From positions 1-64,000 of the forward strand of contig JAJRTR010000011.1 of NCBI GenBank assembly GCA_024278215.1: a stretch of DNA of 64,000 nucleotides, in the 5' to 3' direction. Shown piece by piece: positions 45,239-53,866 of the stretch (positions within the stretch are counted from its first letter, which is position 1; each line of letters starts with the position of its first letter). A program made the position numbers and the translations under genes. The stretch comes from a bacterium. GTDB taxonomy: Bacteria; UBP15; UBA6099; JAJRTR01. The notes beneath the pieces were generated by a model. It was not told the origin of the DNA and ran no database searches. It saw only the letters and a program-made list of their open reading frames with translations.

Positions 45239-45949
45239 TCAGCTCTTCGCGAGAAACTTTCTGAAGACGTCATCATGTTCTACGGCAAATGAATCTTCAA
45301 AATTTTTATCGACATTTCCTGTCATATAGCTTTTTGTCGTCGCCAGTGTTTCGGACGGCGCCTGGAGAATAGTTTTGGCAATATCAACAGCTTTTCCGAT
45401 CAATTTTTCAGGTTCTACAACATAGCTGACAAGGCCGATGCGGAGTGCTTCCGCGGCGTCTATTTTTCTTCCCGTCAGGCACAAGTCGCGAGCTGTTCCG
45501 TGGCCTACGATCCAGCGCAGCGGCGTAAAGAGCGGCGGCCCGCCGAATTTTATTTCAGGATGCGCAAATACTGCTCCGGTCGCGCAGATACGGATGTCGC
45601 ACAATACCGCGAGGTCGAAACCACCCCCCATTGCCGCGCCGCCTATCGCCGCGACAACAGGTTTCGGGAAGTTCCACAGGTCGCGGTGATAGCGTGCCGA
45701 CGACTCGAACAATTCCTCGCGGCGGTCGGTCCGCCCGAACTCTGTAAGGTCGAAACCCGCGCAGAACACCTTTCCCTCGCCTGAGAATATGACAGCTTTC
45801 GCGTCCGCATTATCCCTGAGTTCGCCAAGTGCGTCGGAAATCTCCCTGCGCATCATTATCGACAGTGCGTTTCTCGCCTCCGGCCTGTCGAGGACGATCA
45901 TCACTACTCCATCGGCTTTTTCTTCGATACGTATTGTCTTATATTCCAT
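45239..45949 (-). CDS. Enoyl-CoA hydratase/isomerase (crotonase) family protein
   Basis: A 236-residue crotonase-fold protein. The CoA-binding region MIVLDRPEARNALSIMMRRE is at about 13-32, the first oxyanion-hole segment FCAGFDLTEF near 72, and the second, AAIGGAAMGGGFDLAVLCDI, near 101-120. The catalytic Glu positions of mitochondrial enoyl-CoA hydratase are not both evident: where they would lie the sequence has GGGFDLAVLCD and AHPEIKFGG, keeping one Glu. The reaction may therefore be hydration, isomerisation or thioester hydrolysis on an acyl-CoA. The length is about 20 residues below the classic 255-260. It has AAGGAAG upstream of the ATG and possible promoter elements at 46014-46042. 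It is a lone gene; a functional link with the acyl-CoA-synthetase homologue at 11040 is not supported. Confidence 0.85.
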   Translation of the reverse strand: MEYKTIRIEEKADGVVMIVLDRPEARNALSIMMRREISDALGELRDNADAKAVIFSGEGKVFCAGFDLTEFGRTDRREELFESSARYHRDLWNFPKPVVAAIGGAAMGGGFDLAVLCDIRICATGAVFAHPEIKFGGPPLFTPLRWIVGHGTARDLCLTGRKIDAAEALRIGLVSYVVEPEKLIGKAVDIAKTILQAPSETLATTKSYMTGNVDKNFEDSFAVEHDDVFRKFLAKS

Positions 45950-46013
45950 ATTCGGCCCACTTCCTTTGTATGCGTATTTTTTCTTCTCAGCTGATCCCGG
46001 GGAAAATCACTTT

Positions 46014-46042
46014 GTTATCTGCAACGGTAAGCTTCTGCTCAA
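46014..46042 (-). promoter_or_regulatory. Putative promoter of the enoyl-CoA hydratase-like gene
   Basis: On the minus strand TTGAGC (46042-46037) and GATAAC (46019-46014) are 17 bp apart, about 65 bp upstream of the start codon. The -10 match is moderate. Confidence 0.35.
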
Positions 46043-46177
46043 TTGTATCAGATTATTCACAGCAGGAAACTTGTTCGCGCAATTTCGATTTGCGGACCCT
46101 TCGCGGAAATTTGACTCTGATATGTCCCTGAACTAAACTGGATCAGCAAGCCGGTATTATATCGACGCAAAGTACAG

Positions 46178-46215
46178 GGTGGTGTCACCTCTTCAGGGCG
46201 AAGGCCCGGACGAGG
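46178..46215 (+). promoter_or_regulatory. Structured 5' leader of the UPF0182 gene
   Basis: Two hairpins lie close together: GGTG-GTGT-CACC (46178-46189), then CCTC...GAGG enclosing GGGC-GAAG-GCCC. The ribosome-binding site GAGG is about 25 nt further on. GACGCAAAG upstream recalls part of the c-di-GMP-I riboswitch, but the remaining conserved elements were not found. A regulatory role is possible only. Confidence 0.35.
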
Positions 46216-46248
46216 CGCAGGATTTTATAATTAAATGAGGATACATTT

Positions 46249-49065
46249 ATGAGAAAAAATACATTTATTCCTATTATCGTGTCGCTTATCATCGGCGCTT
46301 TCATGGTCGGCACATGGCTCATCGGTATATGGACGGATTACCTGTGGTTCGACAACCTGGGCTATAATTCCGTCTTCCTGTCCATTATACAGACAAAGAT
46401 AATTCTGGGATTACTTGTCGGCTCCGTATTCTTTGTTGTGCTGTATGCCAACTTCATTATCGCCGACCACCTGAGCAAGGTGGGTTATATCAAAACCGGC
46501 GACAATGCCATCGAACTGCCCGGACTTGAGACGCTGGGCGCAAATTCAAAGTTCATTTTTCTCGGCACGGCAGCCTTCTTCGCACTCATAATAGGACTCG
46601 ACGCGTCAAGCAACTGGTCCGCTTTTCTCAAGTTTATGAATGCCGTCAAATTCGGCGCGAACGATCCTGTGTTCGGACTCGACATTTCATTCTTTGTATT
46701 CCATCTTTCATTTCTTCAGAGCGCCTACCGATGGGTCCTTATGGGATTGATCTTCAGTATCGCAATCTCATTCTCCGTCTATGTCACAAAGCGCGGCCTG
46801 ATAATCACAGAGAATGGAATACATTACCGTGCGACATTGATTTCGCATCTTTCGGTTCTCGCGGCGGCGGCATTTGTGCTCAAGGCGGTCGGCTACAGGC
46901 TGACGGCCTACAGCCTGCTGGTGTCGTCGCGTGGTTTTGTCACAGGAGCGGGCTACACGGATGTTATAGTGCGGCTGCCTGTGTTGAACATTCTGTATCT
47001 TCTGTGTCTCGTGATCGCGGTGATTTTTCTCGCCAACGCATTCTTCAGAACGTGGAAAGTGCCTGTGGGTGCGCTGTTGTTTTTCGTGCTTGCCGCGGGG
47101 CTGGGCGCCGCATATCCCGAGCTGATACAGCGCCTGCGTGTCGAGCCCAACGAAATCTCGATGGAAACGCCCTACATCAAGCGGCAGATCGACTACACAC
47201 GCGCGGCTTATGATCTCAACAATGTCACGGTGAAACAGTTCGAAGTCGATGAAAAACTCACTCCCGACGACATCGAGAACAACGAACTGACTATTAAAAA
47301 TGTACGGCTGTGGGACACGCGCCCCCTGTTGCTGACATTCCAGCAACTCCAGGAAATACGCACCTACTACAGCTTCGCGAGCGTGGACATCGACCGCTAC
47401 TATATCAACGGCGAATATCGCCAGGTGATGCTGTCGCCGCGCGAGTTGTCCTATGCGCAGCTTCCGAGCAAAATCTGGATCAACGAACACCTCTCTTTCA
47501 CACACGGCTACGGTTTGGTGATGTCGCCTGTCAACAAATTTACACGCGAGGGCATGCCCGAGTTTTTTATCAAGGACATTCCGCCTGTGTTCGACACAAA
47601 CATAAAAGTCGACAGGCCGCAGATTTATTACGGCGAACTTTCCAATGATTATGTTTTTACCAGAACAAAATCGGACGAATTCGACTATCCGCAGGGCGAG
47701 CAGAATGTTTTCGCCGACTACACAGGCAAGGGCGGCGTCAAGCTGGATTCCTTATTTAAAAAGGCGGCGTTCGCGCTGAAATTCTCGTCGCTTGCTATCC
47801 TGCTCAACACAGACATCACGACAGACAGCAGGATAATGATAAACAGGCGGATAACCCCCGGCGCGGGGCGCAGCTCGCGCGCGGAACGCATTATGCCGCT
47901 GCTCGCTTATGACAGCGACCCATACATTGTCGTGGCCGATGGGAAACTCAAGTGGATGATCGACGCCTACACGCTCACTTCTGCTTATCCTTATTCAGAA
48001 CATTACCCTCTCGGCGGCAACGGTTCCGGTTTCAACTATATCCGCAACTCGGTTAAAGTAATTATCGACGCCTACGACGGTTCGGTCGATTTCTATATCT
48101 ACGATGAGGACGACCCGATTATAAAAACTTATGCGAAAATGTTTCCCACTCTTTTCAAGCCGCGCTCCGAGATGCCCGAAGCGTTCCGAAGCCATGTGCG
48201 ATACCCGGATGACCTCTTCAGGGTGCAGACCGACGTCTACACTGTATACCAGATGATGGAACCACAGATTTTCTACAACAAGGAAGACCTCTGGACTTAT
48301 CCGCGCGAGCTCTTCTACCAGGCCGAGCAGGAGATGTCGCCATACTATACGATCATGAGACTGCCGGGCGAAAAGAGAGAGGAGTTTATCCTCATGCTGC
48401 CCTTCACTCCAAAGAACAAGGACAACCTTTCAGCCTGGATGTGCGCGCGCAACGACGGCGACAACTACGGTCGCCTGATGGTCTACAAATTCCCGAAAAA
48501 GAAACTGATCTTCGGGCCGTTCCAGGTTGAAGCGCGGATCGACCAGGACCCGGAAATATCGAGACAATTTACGCTCTGGAGCCAGAAGGGTTCGCAGATA
48601 ATCCGCGGCAACATGCTGGTGATTCCTATCAGCGATTCGCTGCTGTATGTCGAGCCTGTGTTCCTTAAATCTGATAAGGGCGAGATACCCGAACTTAAAC
48701 GAGTGATCGTGTCCACAGGCAGCAGGGTCGTGATGGAACAAACGCTCGAACTCGCCCTCGAGGAACTCATCGGCGAATACACAAGTGAGGTCGAAAGACT
48801 CGAAAAAGAAGAGGAAGTTAAGTCCGCCGCCGCGACGCCCGGAACGGCGAATAGATCCGATGCTGAACTCGTGAAGCGCAGCAGGGAATATCTCGATGCC
48901 GCGAAACAGAGCCTTCGACAACTCGACTGGCAGGGCTTCGGCGACAATCTCAACAATCTCGAAAAAACACTCGAAGCGCTCGAAGCGCAAACCGAACAGG
49001 AAACTGCGGAACCGCCAGCCGCCGCGCCGGCTGATGGCGAACCAGGCGCGGCATCGGGCAAATAG
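46249..49065 (+). CDS. UPF0182-family integral membrane protein
   Basis: A 938-residue member of the UPF0182 family, large proteins with about seven N-terminal membrane helices and a big extracytoplasmic domain; biochemical function is not established. Membrane segments are visible from FIPIIVSLIIGAFMVGTWLIG (residues 5-25) through about residue 290, including IILGLLVGSVFFVVLYANFII, FIFLGTAAFFALIIGLD and LLFFVLAAGLGAAYPEL. The family motifs WTDYLWFDNLGYNSVFLSI (near 28-46), YTRAAYDLNNV and GYGLVMSPVNKFTREGMPEFFIKDIPP (near 422-450) and FALKFSSLAILLNTDI are present. The C-terminus (about 850-938) is a charged helical and Ala/Pro-rich tail. The start has GAGG 8 nt upstream. The gene is 39 bp upstream of a B12-binding radical SAM gene on the same strand and may be cotranscribed with it. 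Confidence 0.9.
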   Translation: MRKNTFIPIIVSLIIGAFMVGTWLIGIWTDYLWFDNLGYNSVFLSIIQTKIILGLLVGSVFFVVLYANFIIADHLSKVGYIKTGDNAIELPGLETLGANSKFIFLGTAAFFALIIGLDASSNWSAFLKFMNAVKFGANDPVFGLDISFFVFHLSFLQSAYRWVLMGLIFSIAISFSVYVTKRGLIITENGIHYRATLISHLSVLAAAAFVLKAVGYRLTAYSLLVSSRGFVTGAGYTDVIVRLPVLNILYLLCLVIAVIFLANAFFRTWKVPVGALLFFVLAAGLGAAYPELIQRLRVEPNEISMETPYIKRQIDYTRAAYDLNNVTVKQFEVDEKLTPDDIENNELTIKNVRLWDTRPLLLTFQQLQEIRTYYSFASVDIDRYYINGEYRQVMLSPRELSYAQLPSKIWINEHLSFTHGYGLVMSPVNKFTREGMPEFFIKDIPPVFDTNIKVDRPQIYYGELSNDYVFTRTKSDEFDYPQGEQNVFADYTGKGGVKLDSLFKKAAFALKFSSLAILLNTDITTDSRIMINRRITPGAGRSSRAERIMPLLAYDSDPYIVVADGKLKWMIDAYTLTSAYPYSEHYPLGGNGSGFNYIRNSVKVIIDAYDGSVDFYIYDEDDPIIKTYAKMFPTLFKPRSEMPEAFRSHVRYPDDLFRVQTDVYTVYQMMEPQIFYNKEDLWTYPRELFYQAEQEMSPYYTIMRLPGEKREEFILMLPFTPKNKDNLSAWMCARNDGDNYGRLMVYKFPKKKLIFGPFQVEARIDQDPEISRQFTLWSQKGSQIIRGNMLVIPISDSLLYVEPVFLKSDKGEIPELKRVIVSTGSRVVMEQTLELALEELIGEYTSEVERLEKEEEVKSAAATPGTANRSDAELVKRSREYLDAAKQSLRQLDWQGFGDNLNNLEKTLEALEAQTEQETAEPPAAAPADGEPGAASGK

Positions 49066-49104
49066 ACTGCCGCCCCTGCGCAGAACAAAAGAAAGCGCCG
49101 GCTC

Positions 49105-50535
49105 ATGAACATTCTGCTCGTAAGGCCTCCCACGATAATGGGCGCGGAACACGCACACGCTTTCCAGCACCCGGTAAATCTGTGCCTGCTCGCCGCCTGC
49201 GCCGCCGCGGCCGGTTTCAAACCTTCCATAATAGATTATGAAATTTTCCCATACTCGCACAAAGCCTTCGGCGACACTGTCCGCGCAAAGAATCCATCGC
49301 TGATCGGCTACACCGCAATGACGCCGTCTATAGACTTCGCCGCCGAAATGGCCGCAACAGCGAAGCAGGCCGCGCCGGATGTGATAAATGTTGTCGGCGG
49401 CCCGCACACTTCCATTCTCCCCATAGAAACGCTGGAGCGATACCCGCAATTCGATGTGGCCGTGATGGGAGAAGGCGAGAAGGTTTTCGTCGATATATGC
49501 AGGACCGCCGAAGACGGCATGCTCGGTGCCGACGCCCTGCCCTCGGCTGTTATACGCAATGAAGACGGCGAACTTGTCGGCAGCGCCGGTTCGAGAATGA
49601 CGCCGATGAACCTCGACGAATTGCCGTTCCCGGCTCGCGAACTGCTCGACCTTAAAAAATATCGTGGCGTCTCCACACCGGGTGTGCCGGGCGGCAGGGG
49701 CGGCGCGACCCAGTTGTTCACAGCGCGCGGCTGCCCCGGCAAATGCATCTTCTGCTGCTCGGAGCATGTTTTCGGTCGCAGGGTACGCTCGCGCAGCGTC
49801 GATCACGTCATGGCGGAAGTCGAGGACTGCATCGCGCGCTTCGGCTTCACTCATTTCACTATCGACAACGACACTTTCACATACCGGCGCGGCGACGTAA
49901 TGGAATTCTGCGAGCGTATCGCCGCGCTCGGCGTCACATGGGACTGCGACACCCGCGTTGACCGGGTCGATGAAGAAATGATACACGCTATGGCACAGTC
50001 GGGTTGTCTCAAAATCGCCTTCGGCGTCGAAACCGGCAGTCCGGAGATTTTAAAACTCATAAAAAAGGGAATCACCATCGAGCAGATAAAAACGGCATTT
50101 GCGGCGGCCTCGAAAGCGGGGATGCTCACATGCGCGTTTCTCATGGTGGGCAATCATCCGGAAGAAACAGAATCGGACATCGAAATGACGGGAAAACTTG
50201 TGCGGGAAATAAGACCGGACCTGGTATCCGTCGCCATCGCGACACCCTATCCGGGCACACAGCTCGAAAGGCTGATGAAAGAAGAAGGGCTTCTCGAAAA
50301 CAGCCTGCCCTGGCACGCCTGCGGCCAGTCGTTTCACGGAAAACCCATCACACGCACAAAAACAATATCGCCCACTCGCCTGCTCGAACTCCAGACCCGA
50401 ATGTTGCGCTCCTTCTATCTCGACCCCGGCTACATCCTCCGCCGCCTCGCCCGGCTGCGCTCACCCGGTGAAATACGCTACTGGTTCGGCGCAGGCATCG
50501 AATTCGTCAAGTACCTTGCAGCAAGGAAAAAGTGA
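49105..50535 (+). CDS. B12-binding-domain radical SAM protein
   Basis: A 476-residue enzyme with an N-terminal cobalamin-binding fold and a radical SAM core. The N-terminus (about 1-150) matches the B12-binding domain (MNILLVRPPTIMG, PSLIGYTAMTPSID, VINVVGGPHTSILP; the His of DxHxxG is not obvious). The 4Fe-4S motif is FTARGCPGKCIFCC (CxxxCxxC, near residues 210-219). A typical TIM-barrel continuation follows: FTIDNDTFTY, IAFGVETGSPEILKLIKKGI and AFLMVGNHPEETESDIEMTG. Such proteins often methylate or rearrange lipids, cofactors or hopanoids (HpnP, BchE, methylthiotransferase-like relatives); nothing in the neighbours fixes the substrate. The ribosome-binding site is weak. It would draw on SAM from MetK and on cobalamin, for which no synthesis genes are in the window. 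Confidence 0.9.
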   Translation: MNILLVRPPTIMGAEHAHAFQHPVNLCLLAACAAAAGFKPSIIDYEIFPYSHKAFGDTVRAKNPSLIGYTAMTPSIDFAAEMAATAKQAAPDVINVVGGPHTSILPIETLERYPQFDVAVMGEGEKVFVDICRTAEDGMLGADALPSAVIRNEDGELVGSAGSRMTPMNLDELPFPARELLDLKKYRGVSTPGVPGGRGGATQLFTARGCPGKCIFCCSEHVFGRRVRSRSVDHVMAEVEDCIARFGFTHFTIDNDTFTYRRGDVMEFCERIAALGVTWDCDTRVDRVDEEMIHAMAQSGCLKIAFGVETGSPEILKLIKKGITIEQIKTAFAAASKAGMLTCAFLMVGNHPEETESDIEMTGKLVREIRPDLVSVAIATPYPGTQLERLMKEEGLLENSLPWHACGQSFHGKPITRTKTISPTRLLELQTRMLRSFYLDPGYILRRLARLRSPGEIRYWFGAGIEFVKYLAARKK

Positions 50536-50615
50536 ATTATACGGTTCTTCGCTGAATTGTGTGGGGAATCCGGATTTCTCAAAAAAAATCCTGAAAAGGG
50601 ATCTCTTTCATCGAG

Positions 50616-52094
50616 TTATGAACTGAAGAGTGGCAGGATGCGGCCTTCACTGCCGAGTACGGGCAGGTCGTAGATGGCGGCGATTGTGGGAACGACATCT
50701 ATGATGCTGGACATGCCCGGCAGAGTGCCCTCCCTGATACCGGGCCCGGCGAACATGAGTGTTGTAAGAGAGTCTTCCCGGTGAAGCCCCCCGTGTTGCC
50801 CTTTATATTTGAAATCGGAGAAATGGAATCCTTCGTCACAATTCGAGAGAAGTATCAGGTCTGAGGAACGCTTGCTGCGCAGATTGGCGATCCGGCCGGA
50901 AGCGCCGGGATATTTTTCCCGGTTGACCTGAAGCGAGAAGAATTCCTTTCTTCCATAAAGTTCGCCGTCTTTCATCACATTGTAGGTACTGTTTGCATAG
51001 TCATTTATGAGAATGAGGTCCAGCCAGCCCGGCGGCAGTGGCCCTCTCTGTCTTTTGCTGAGTTCCATGAGTTTTTCCGCAATGTCCACAAGGTCTTCGC
51101 GCAAACGCGGTGGATCATACCAGCGTTCCGTACTGCGGTTTCTTATATAAATGTTGGCGCAATTGCCGTGCGCGAGAATGACAGCGGAAGTTTTTTTTAC
51201 TTTTTTGTGTTCGGCGGGATTGTAGCAAATGCAGCCGAAAGAATCGAAAATGGATTTGAGCCTGTTTTCGGTAATTCTCCTATTGTCCATGGCGGAAACA
51301 GCCGTCTGGGCGTATGAAGATGTCAGTACAAAAAAGCACTCTTTTTCGCCATGGCGCTTATCTATCGCGTTGATAATATTCGACAGGATATTATCCAGCG
51401 TATTAGTTAAATAGCCGGCCTGTGATGCCGGGCCGTGCAGATGTGAATGGCCGTCGCAACCCGGTAGATTAAAGAGAATCACTCGCTGGAGATGTTCTTC
51501 ATCTTCTATGAGATAGAGAATTTTTTTCAAAACAGCCTTGTCTAAAACGGAGAATGGCAGCTTGTTGGTTTGGCAGAGTTTATATTTTATGAGGTCCGAG
51601 CGAGCAGGCCGCACCCACTCGTTGACACTGCGGCTGAAAGGATTAAAAACACAGGCAGTACGCACATTTCTTGCCTTCAGCGAATCGAAGAGAGTTTGTG
51701 TGGAACCACTGAGATCGGCCTCGCCGAGTGGGTGATCGTCCCTGTTCGGGAGAATCACGGTAGGCAGGCCATACGGCCTGTAGCCGAAGAGATGCAATCC
51801 GTCTTTAGGAGCTCTGTAGTCGCGAAACAGAGGAAATTTGCCGTAGCGGTCGAACCATGCGTCGGCAAAGATGAGATTGCCGGCGGGCATGGCCCCCGTG
51901 ATAAGCGACGCCTGGCAGGGAATCGTCGAAGTGGGAAAGATGCTGACACATTTATCGGCGCGTCTCGCTTCGGAGAAAAGCCTGCTGAACCCCTCAAGCC
52001 GGCCGGAATCGAGCAGATTATAGAAAATATCGGGACGCAAACCATCTATATTGAACCATATAACGCGCGGCCTTTTCATCCCGTTATTCACCAT
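50616..52094 (-). CDS. Type I phosphodiesterase/nucleotide pyrophosphatase-family protein
   Basis: Alkaline-phosphatase-superfamily hydrolase of about 492 residues. VIWFNIDGLRPDIFYNLLD (near 10-28) carries the first metal-binding Asp. The nucleophile region is SIFPTSTIPCQASLITG (near 55-71, Thr or Ser nucleophile). Later ligands are in LPGCDGHSHLHGP (D and H, near 215), the SSYAQTAVSAMDN region, and FKYKGQHGGLHRED (His, near 440). Family members hydrolyse phosphodiesters, phosphonates or pyrophosphates. No signal peptide is seen, so it is probably cytoplasmic. Start at 52094 is preferred, with AAGGA 5 nt upstream; a TTG at 52112 is an alternative. The gene lies alone, convergent with the radical SAM gene and divergent from the thioredoxin-fold gene. 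Confidence 0.82.
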   Translation of the reverse strand: MVNNGMKRPRVIWFNIDGLRPDIFYNLLDSGRLEGFSRLFSEARRADKCVSIFPTSTIPCQASLITGAMPAGNLIFADAWFDRYGKFPLFRDYRAPKDGLHLFGYRPYGLPTVILPNRDDHPLGEADLSGSTQTLFDSLKARNVRTACVFNPFSRSVNEWVRPARSDLIKYKLCQTNKLPFSVLDKAVLKKILYLIEDEEHLQRVILFNLPGCDGHSHLHGPASQAGYLTNTLDNILSNIINAIDKRHGEKECFFVLTSSYAQTAVSAMDNRRITENRLKSIFDSFGCICYNPAEHKKVKKTSAVILAHGNCANIYIRNRSTERWYDPPRLREDLVDIAEKLMELSKRQRGPLPPGWLDLILINDYANSTYNVMKDGELYGRKEFFSLQVNREKYPGASGRIANLRSKRSSDLILLSNCDEGFHFSDFKYKGQHGGLHREDSLTTLMFAGPGIREGTLPGMSSIIDVVPTIAAIYDLPVLGSEGRILPLFSS

Positions 52095-52385
52095 TGTTCC
52101 TTTGACAATCAATTCCTTTTTTCAGCAATGCGATTTTGTCCCTGAATCGCACTTCAGAAACGAATTCCTCTGTAAGGATTCTAACAGTTTTACTTGATTA
52201 TTAAAGTTGTTTCCGTTAAAAGTACTACAAAGGCGACTATATTCGTTTGGAATTCGGCGCTATCGCGATTTCCTCAAATGGATAATCCGGGAAAGATTAT
52301 ATTTTTCCTTATTATAAGTGAAAGGTTGAAGACAAAAACACAGTTGATAATAAAGCGGGAAAATGAGAAAATTAAGGAGCGGAAA

Positions 52386-53426
52386 ATGAGAAATGTAAAA
52401 GAACAGATTCTTGCGGCAATAATAATTGTGGCTTTGCTTACGATTGCACATACGGCGTGGGCGGAGATAATTCCGGGCCAGAGTGTGGGCAAGCTTGTCG
52501 TGGAAAGCGCGAGCGGCGAAGAGGTGAATCTTGGAGATTACGGTAAACCTTTTATCCTCGCTTTTTTTGTGCCGAATAAGGAGGAAGACACGAAGCAGAT
52601 GAAAGCGCTCAAAGAAATTCTTGTCAAGAAGAAACATAATAAATATACCGTTTTTGCAATCACGCGGGGAAAAAACGATGCTGAGAAGGCGGTTGCGGTA
52701 AACTTCATGAAACAGAACGGGCTTGATTTCGAGTTGCTGTTCGACTCTCGCGCAAAGGCCGCGCGAAAGTTTGAAAACAGGGTCTTTCCCACGTTCTATG
52801 TTTTTGACGAAAGAGGTATCATGAAGGCTGCTTCTTTGAATACTGTTACAGAACCCAACCGAAGACTGACGTTCGAGGACTTCCTTGATTATGTGACCGA
52901 AGGCCGTGAAATACCGTTTGTCGATTTCATACCGTACCCGCCGGAAAACCGCCGGAGCAAGACCGCTCACGGACTGCTGGGAAAAACCGCTCCGGATTTT
53001 ACTCTGCCGGACACCTATGGACGTATGCACGCGCTGTCTGATTACAGGGGTGAGAAGAATGTCATACTTATCTTCTGGAGCACGACCTGCCCGCACTGTC
53101 TGAAAGAGTTGCCGCTGGTCCAGAGTTTCTACCTGACTCACAGGCTGAAAGACAATTTCGAGGTTCTCGCCGTGACAACTGTCAAGGGCGAGAGCGGACT
53201 AAAAAAGCTGAAATCCCTGATAAAGAAAAATATGTTTACTTTTATCACGCTCAACGACGAACAGAATGTGTCGGAAATGTACGGAGTACGCTATGTGCCG
53301 ATGGCTTTTTTCATAAACAAGGATGGCGTAATAGTGGATTACCTGTCGGGAGAGAACAAGTATTTCGGGCAGGTTTACAACTCTATATTCGCGGACCCCA
53401 ACAGGCTCGGCGAGAAAAAAAAGTGA
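52386..53426 (+). CDS. Exported protein with two thioredoxin-fold (TlpA/AhpC-like) domains
   Basis: A 346-residue protein with a signal peptide (ILAAIIIVALLTIAHTAWA, about 8-26). The first domain (about 28-165) has the peroxiredoxin-like order (PFILAFFVPNKEEDTKQMKALKEIL, VFPTFYVFDERGIMKA) but no cysteine, so it cannot act as an oxidoreductase and may bind a partner. The second domain (about 195-340) is TlpA-like: GKTAPDFTLPDTYGRMHALSD, FWSTTCPHCLKELPLV with the active-site CPHC, and YVPMAFFINKDGVIVDY with cis-Pro. It probably reduces or isomerises disulfides outside the cytoplasm, for example in cytochrome c maturation, which is inference. Start at 52386 was chosen because AAGGAG is 6 nt upstream and the signal peptide follows; the frame extends further upstream without support. 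Confidence 0.85.
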   Translation: MRNVKEQILAAIIIVALLTIAHTAWAEIIPGQSVGKLVVESASGEEVNLGDYGKPFILAFFVPNKEEDTKQMKALKEILVKKKHNKYTVFAITRGKNDAEKAVAVNFMKQNGLDFELLFDSRAKAARKFENRVFPTFYVFDERGIMKAASLNTVTEPNRRLTFEDFLDYVTEGREIPFVDFIPYPPENRRSKTAHGLLGKTAPDFTLPDTYGRMHALSDYRGEKNVILIFWSTTCPHCLKELPLVQSFYLTHRLKDNFEVLAVTTVKGESGLKKLKSLIKKNMFTFITLNDEQNVSEMYGVRYVPMAFFINKDGVIVDYLSGENKYFGQVYNSIFADPNRLGEKKK

Positions 53427-53455
53427 AGAATAGTGATTTGTAAGGGAGAAAGATA

Positions 53456-53752
53456 TTGAGAAGCTTTAAAATAGTTTTTTATAAATCCGAGAGTGGAGAA
53501 CTCGTCAAGATGAAGGAGTTTTTTCGGGAAGTCGACGGTCTCCAGGAACTGATTGCAGACCCCCCGGATGAATTTTTCGAGATGCTCGGCTCATTCTTCC
53601 CAGTGCATGGCTGGGCGGAAATGGACAGGGAGCGGTCTACGGTGTTCGTGGTCTTCGCGCCGCGAGAGAGTGATCTGGACGAGATAGATAACGACGAGTT
53701 CAAAGACTGGCTGAACAGCGTAAGTCCCGGCGACATAAAAGACTTCCTCTGA
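53456..53752 (+). CDS. Small acidic hypothetical protein
   Basis: A 98-residue protein, not recognised. It starts with TTG at 53456, preceded by AAGGGAG about 7 nt upstream, and lies 29 bp after the thioredoxin-fold gene, probably in the same transcript. Composition is rich in Asp, Glu and Phe (KMKEFFREVDGLQELI, DEFFEMLGSFFPVHGWAEM, SDLDEIDNDEFKDWL). Predicted secondary structure is mixed alpha/beta, with a central TVFVVFAP strand. There is no signal peptide or membrane segment, so it is likely cytoplasmic. Confidence 0.6.
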   Translation: MRSFKIVFYKSESGELVKMKEFFREVDGLQELIADPPDEFFEMLGSFFPVHGWAEMDRERSTVFVVFAPRESDLDEIDNDEFKDWLNSVSPGDIKDFL

Positions 53753-53812
53753 TTCTTCAAATGCGATTCCAACACGGAGATTGTGTATTCCCGACGCGCA
53801 AAGGATTTTCGG

Positions 53813-53835
53813 CCCGCACTTGTGAAATATGCGGG
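53813..53835. repeat. 23-bp hairpin repeat, copy 4
   Basis: Arms CCCGCAC and ATGCGGG around TTGTGAAAT (extended by a flanking G/C pair). Directly abuts the 62-bp-type repeat at 53836 and lies 11 bp beyond the stop codon of the minus-strand MetE/UROD-like gene. Confidence 0.8.
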
Positions 53836-53866
53836 CTACCCCATCTTACGTCTTTTCTTTGTTGCC
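53836..53866 (+). repeat. 62-bp repeat, partial copy C
   Basis: CTACCCCATCTTACGTC followed by TTTTCTTTGTTG matches the core of copies A (10811) and B (60309); the flanks do not match. It overlaps the final codons and stop of the minus-strand gene 53846-54895. Confidence 0.65.

Noticed and set aside
46143-46215. c-di-GMP-I riboswitch upstream of the UPF0182 gene, based on GACGCAAAG
   Set aside because: The GNRA-capped helix and the receptor segment are absent and the surrounding pairing does not fit; a 9-base match is expected by chance at this window size.
48430-49986. Long minus-strand reading frame of 518 residues
   Set aside because: Antisense across the UPF0182 and radical SAM genes; composition is that of a reversed GC-rich gene and the motifs of the sense proteins are clear.
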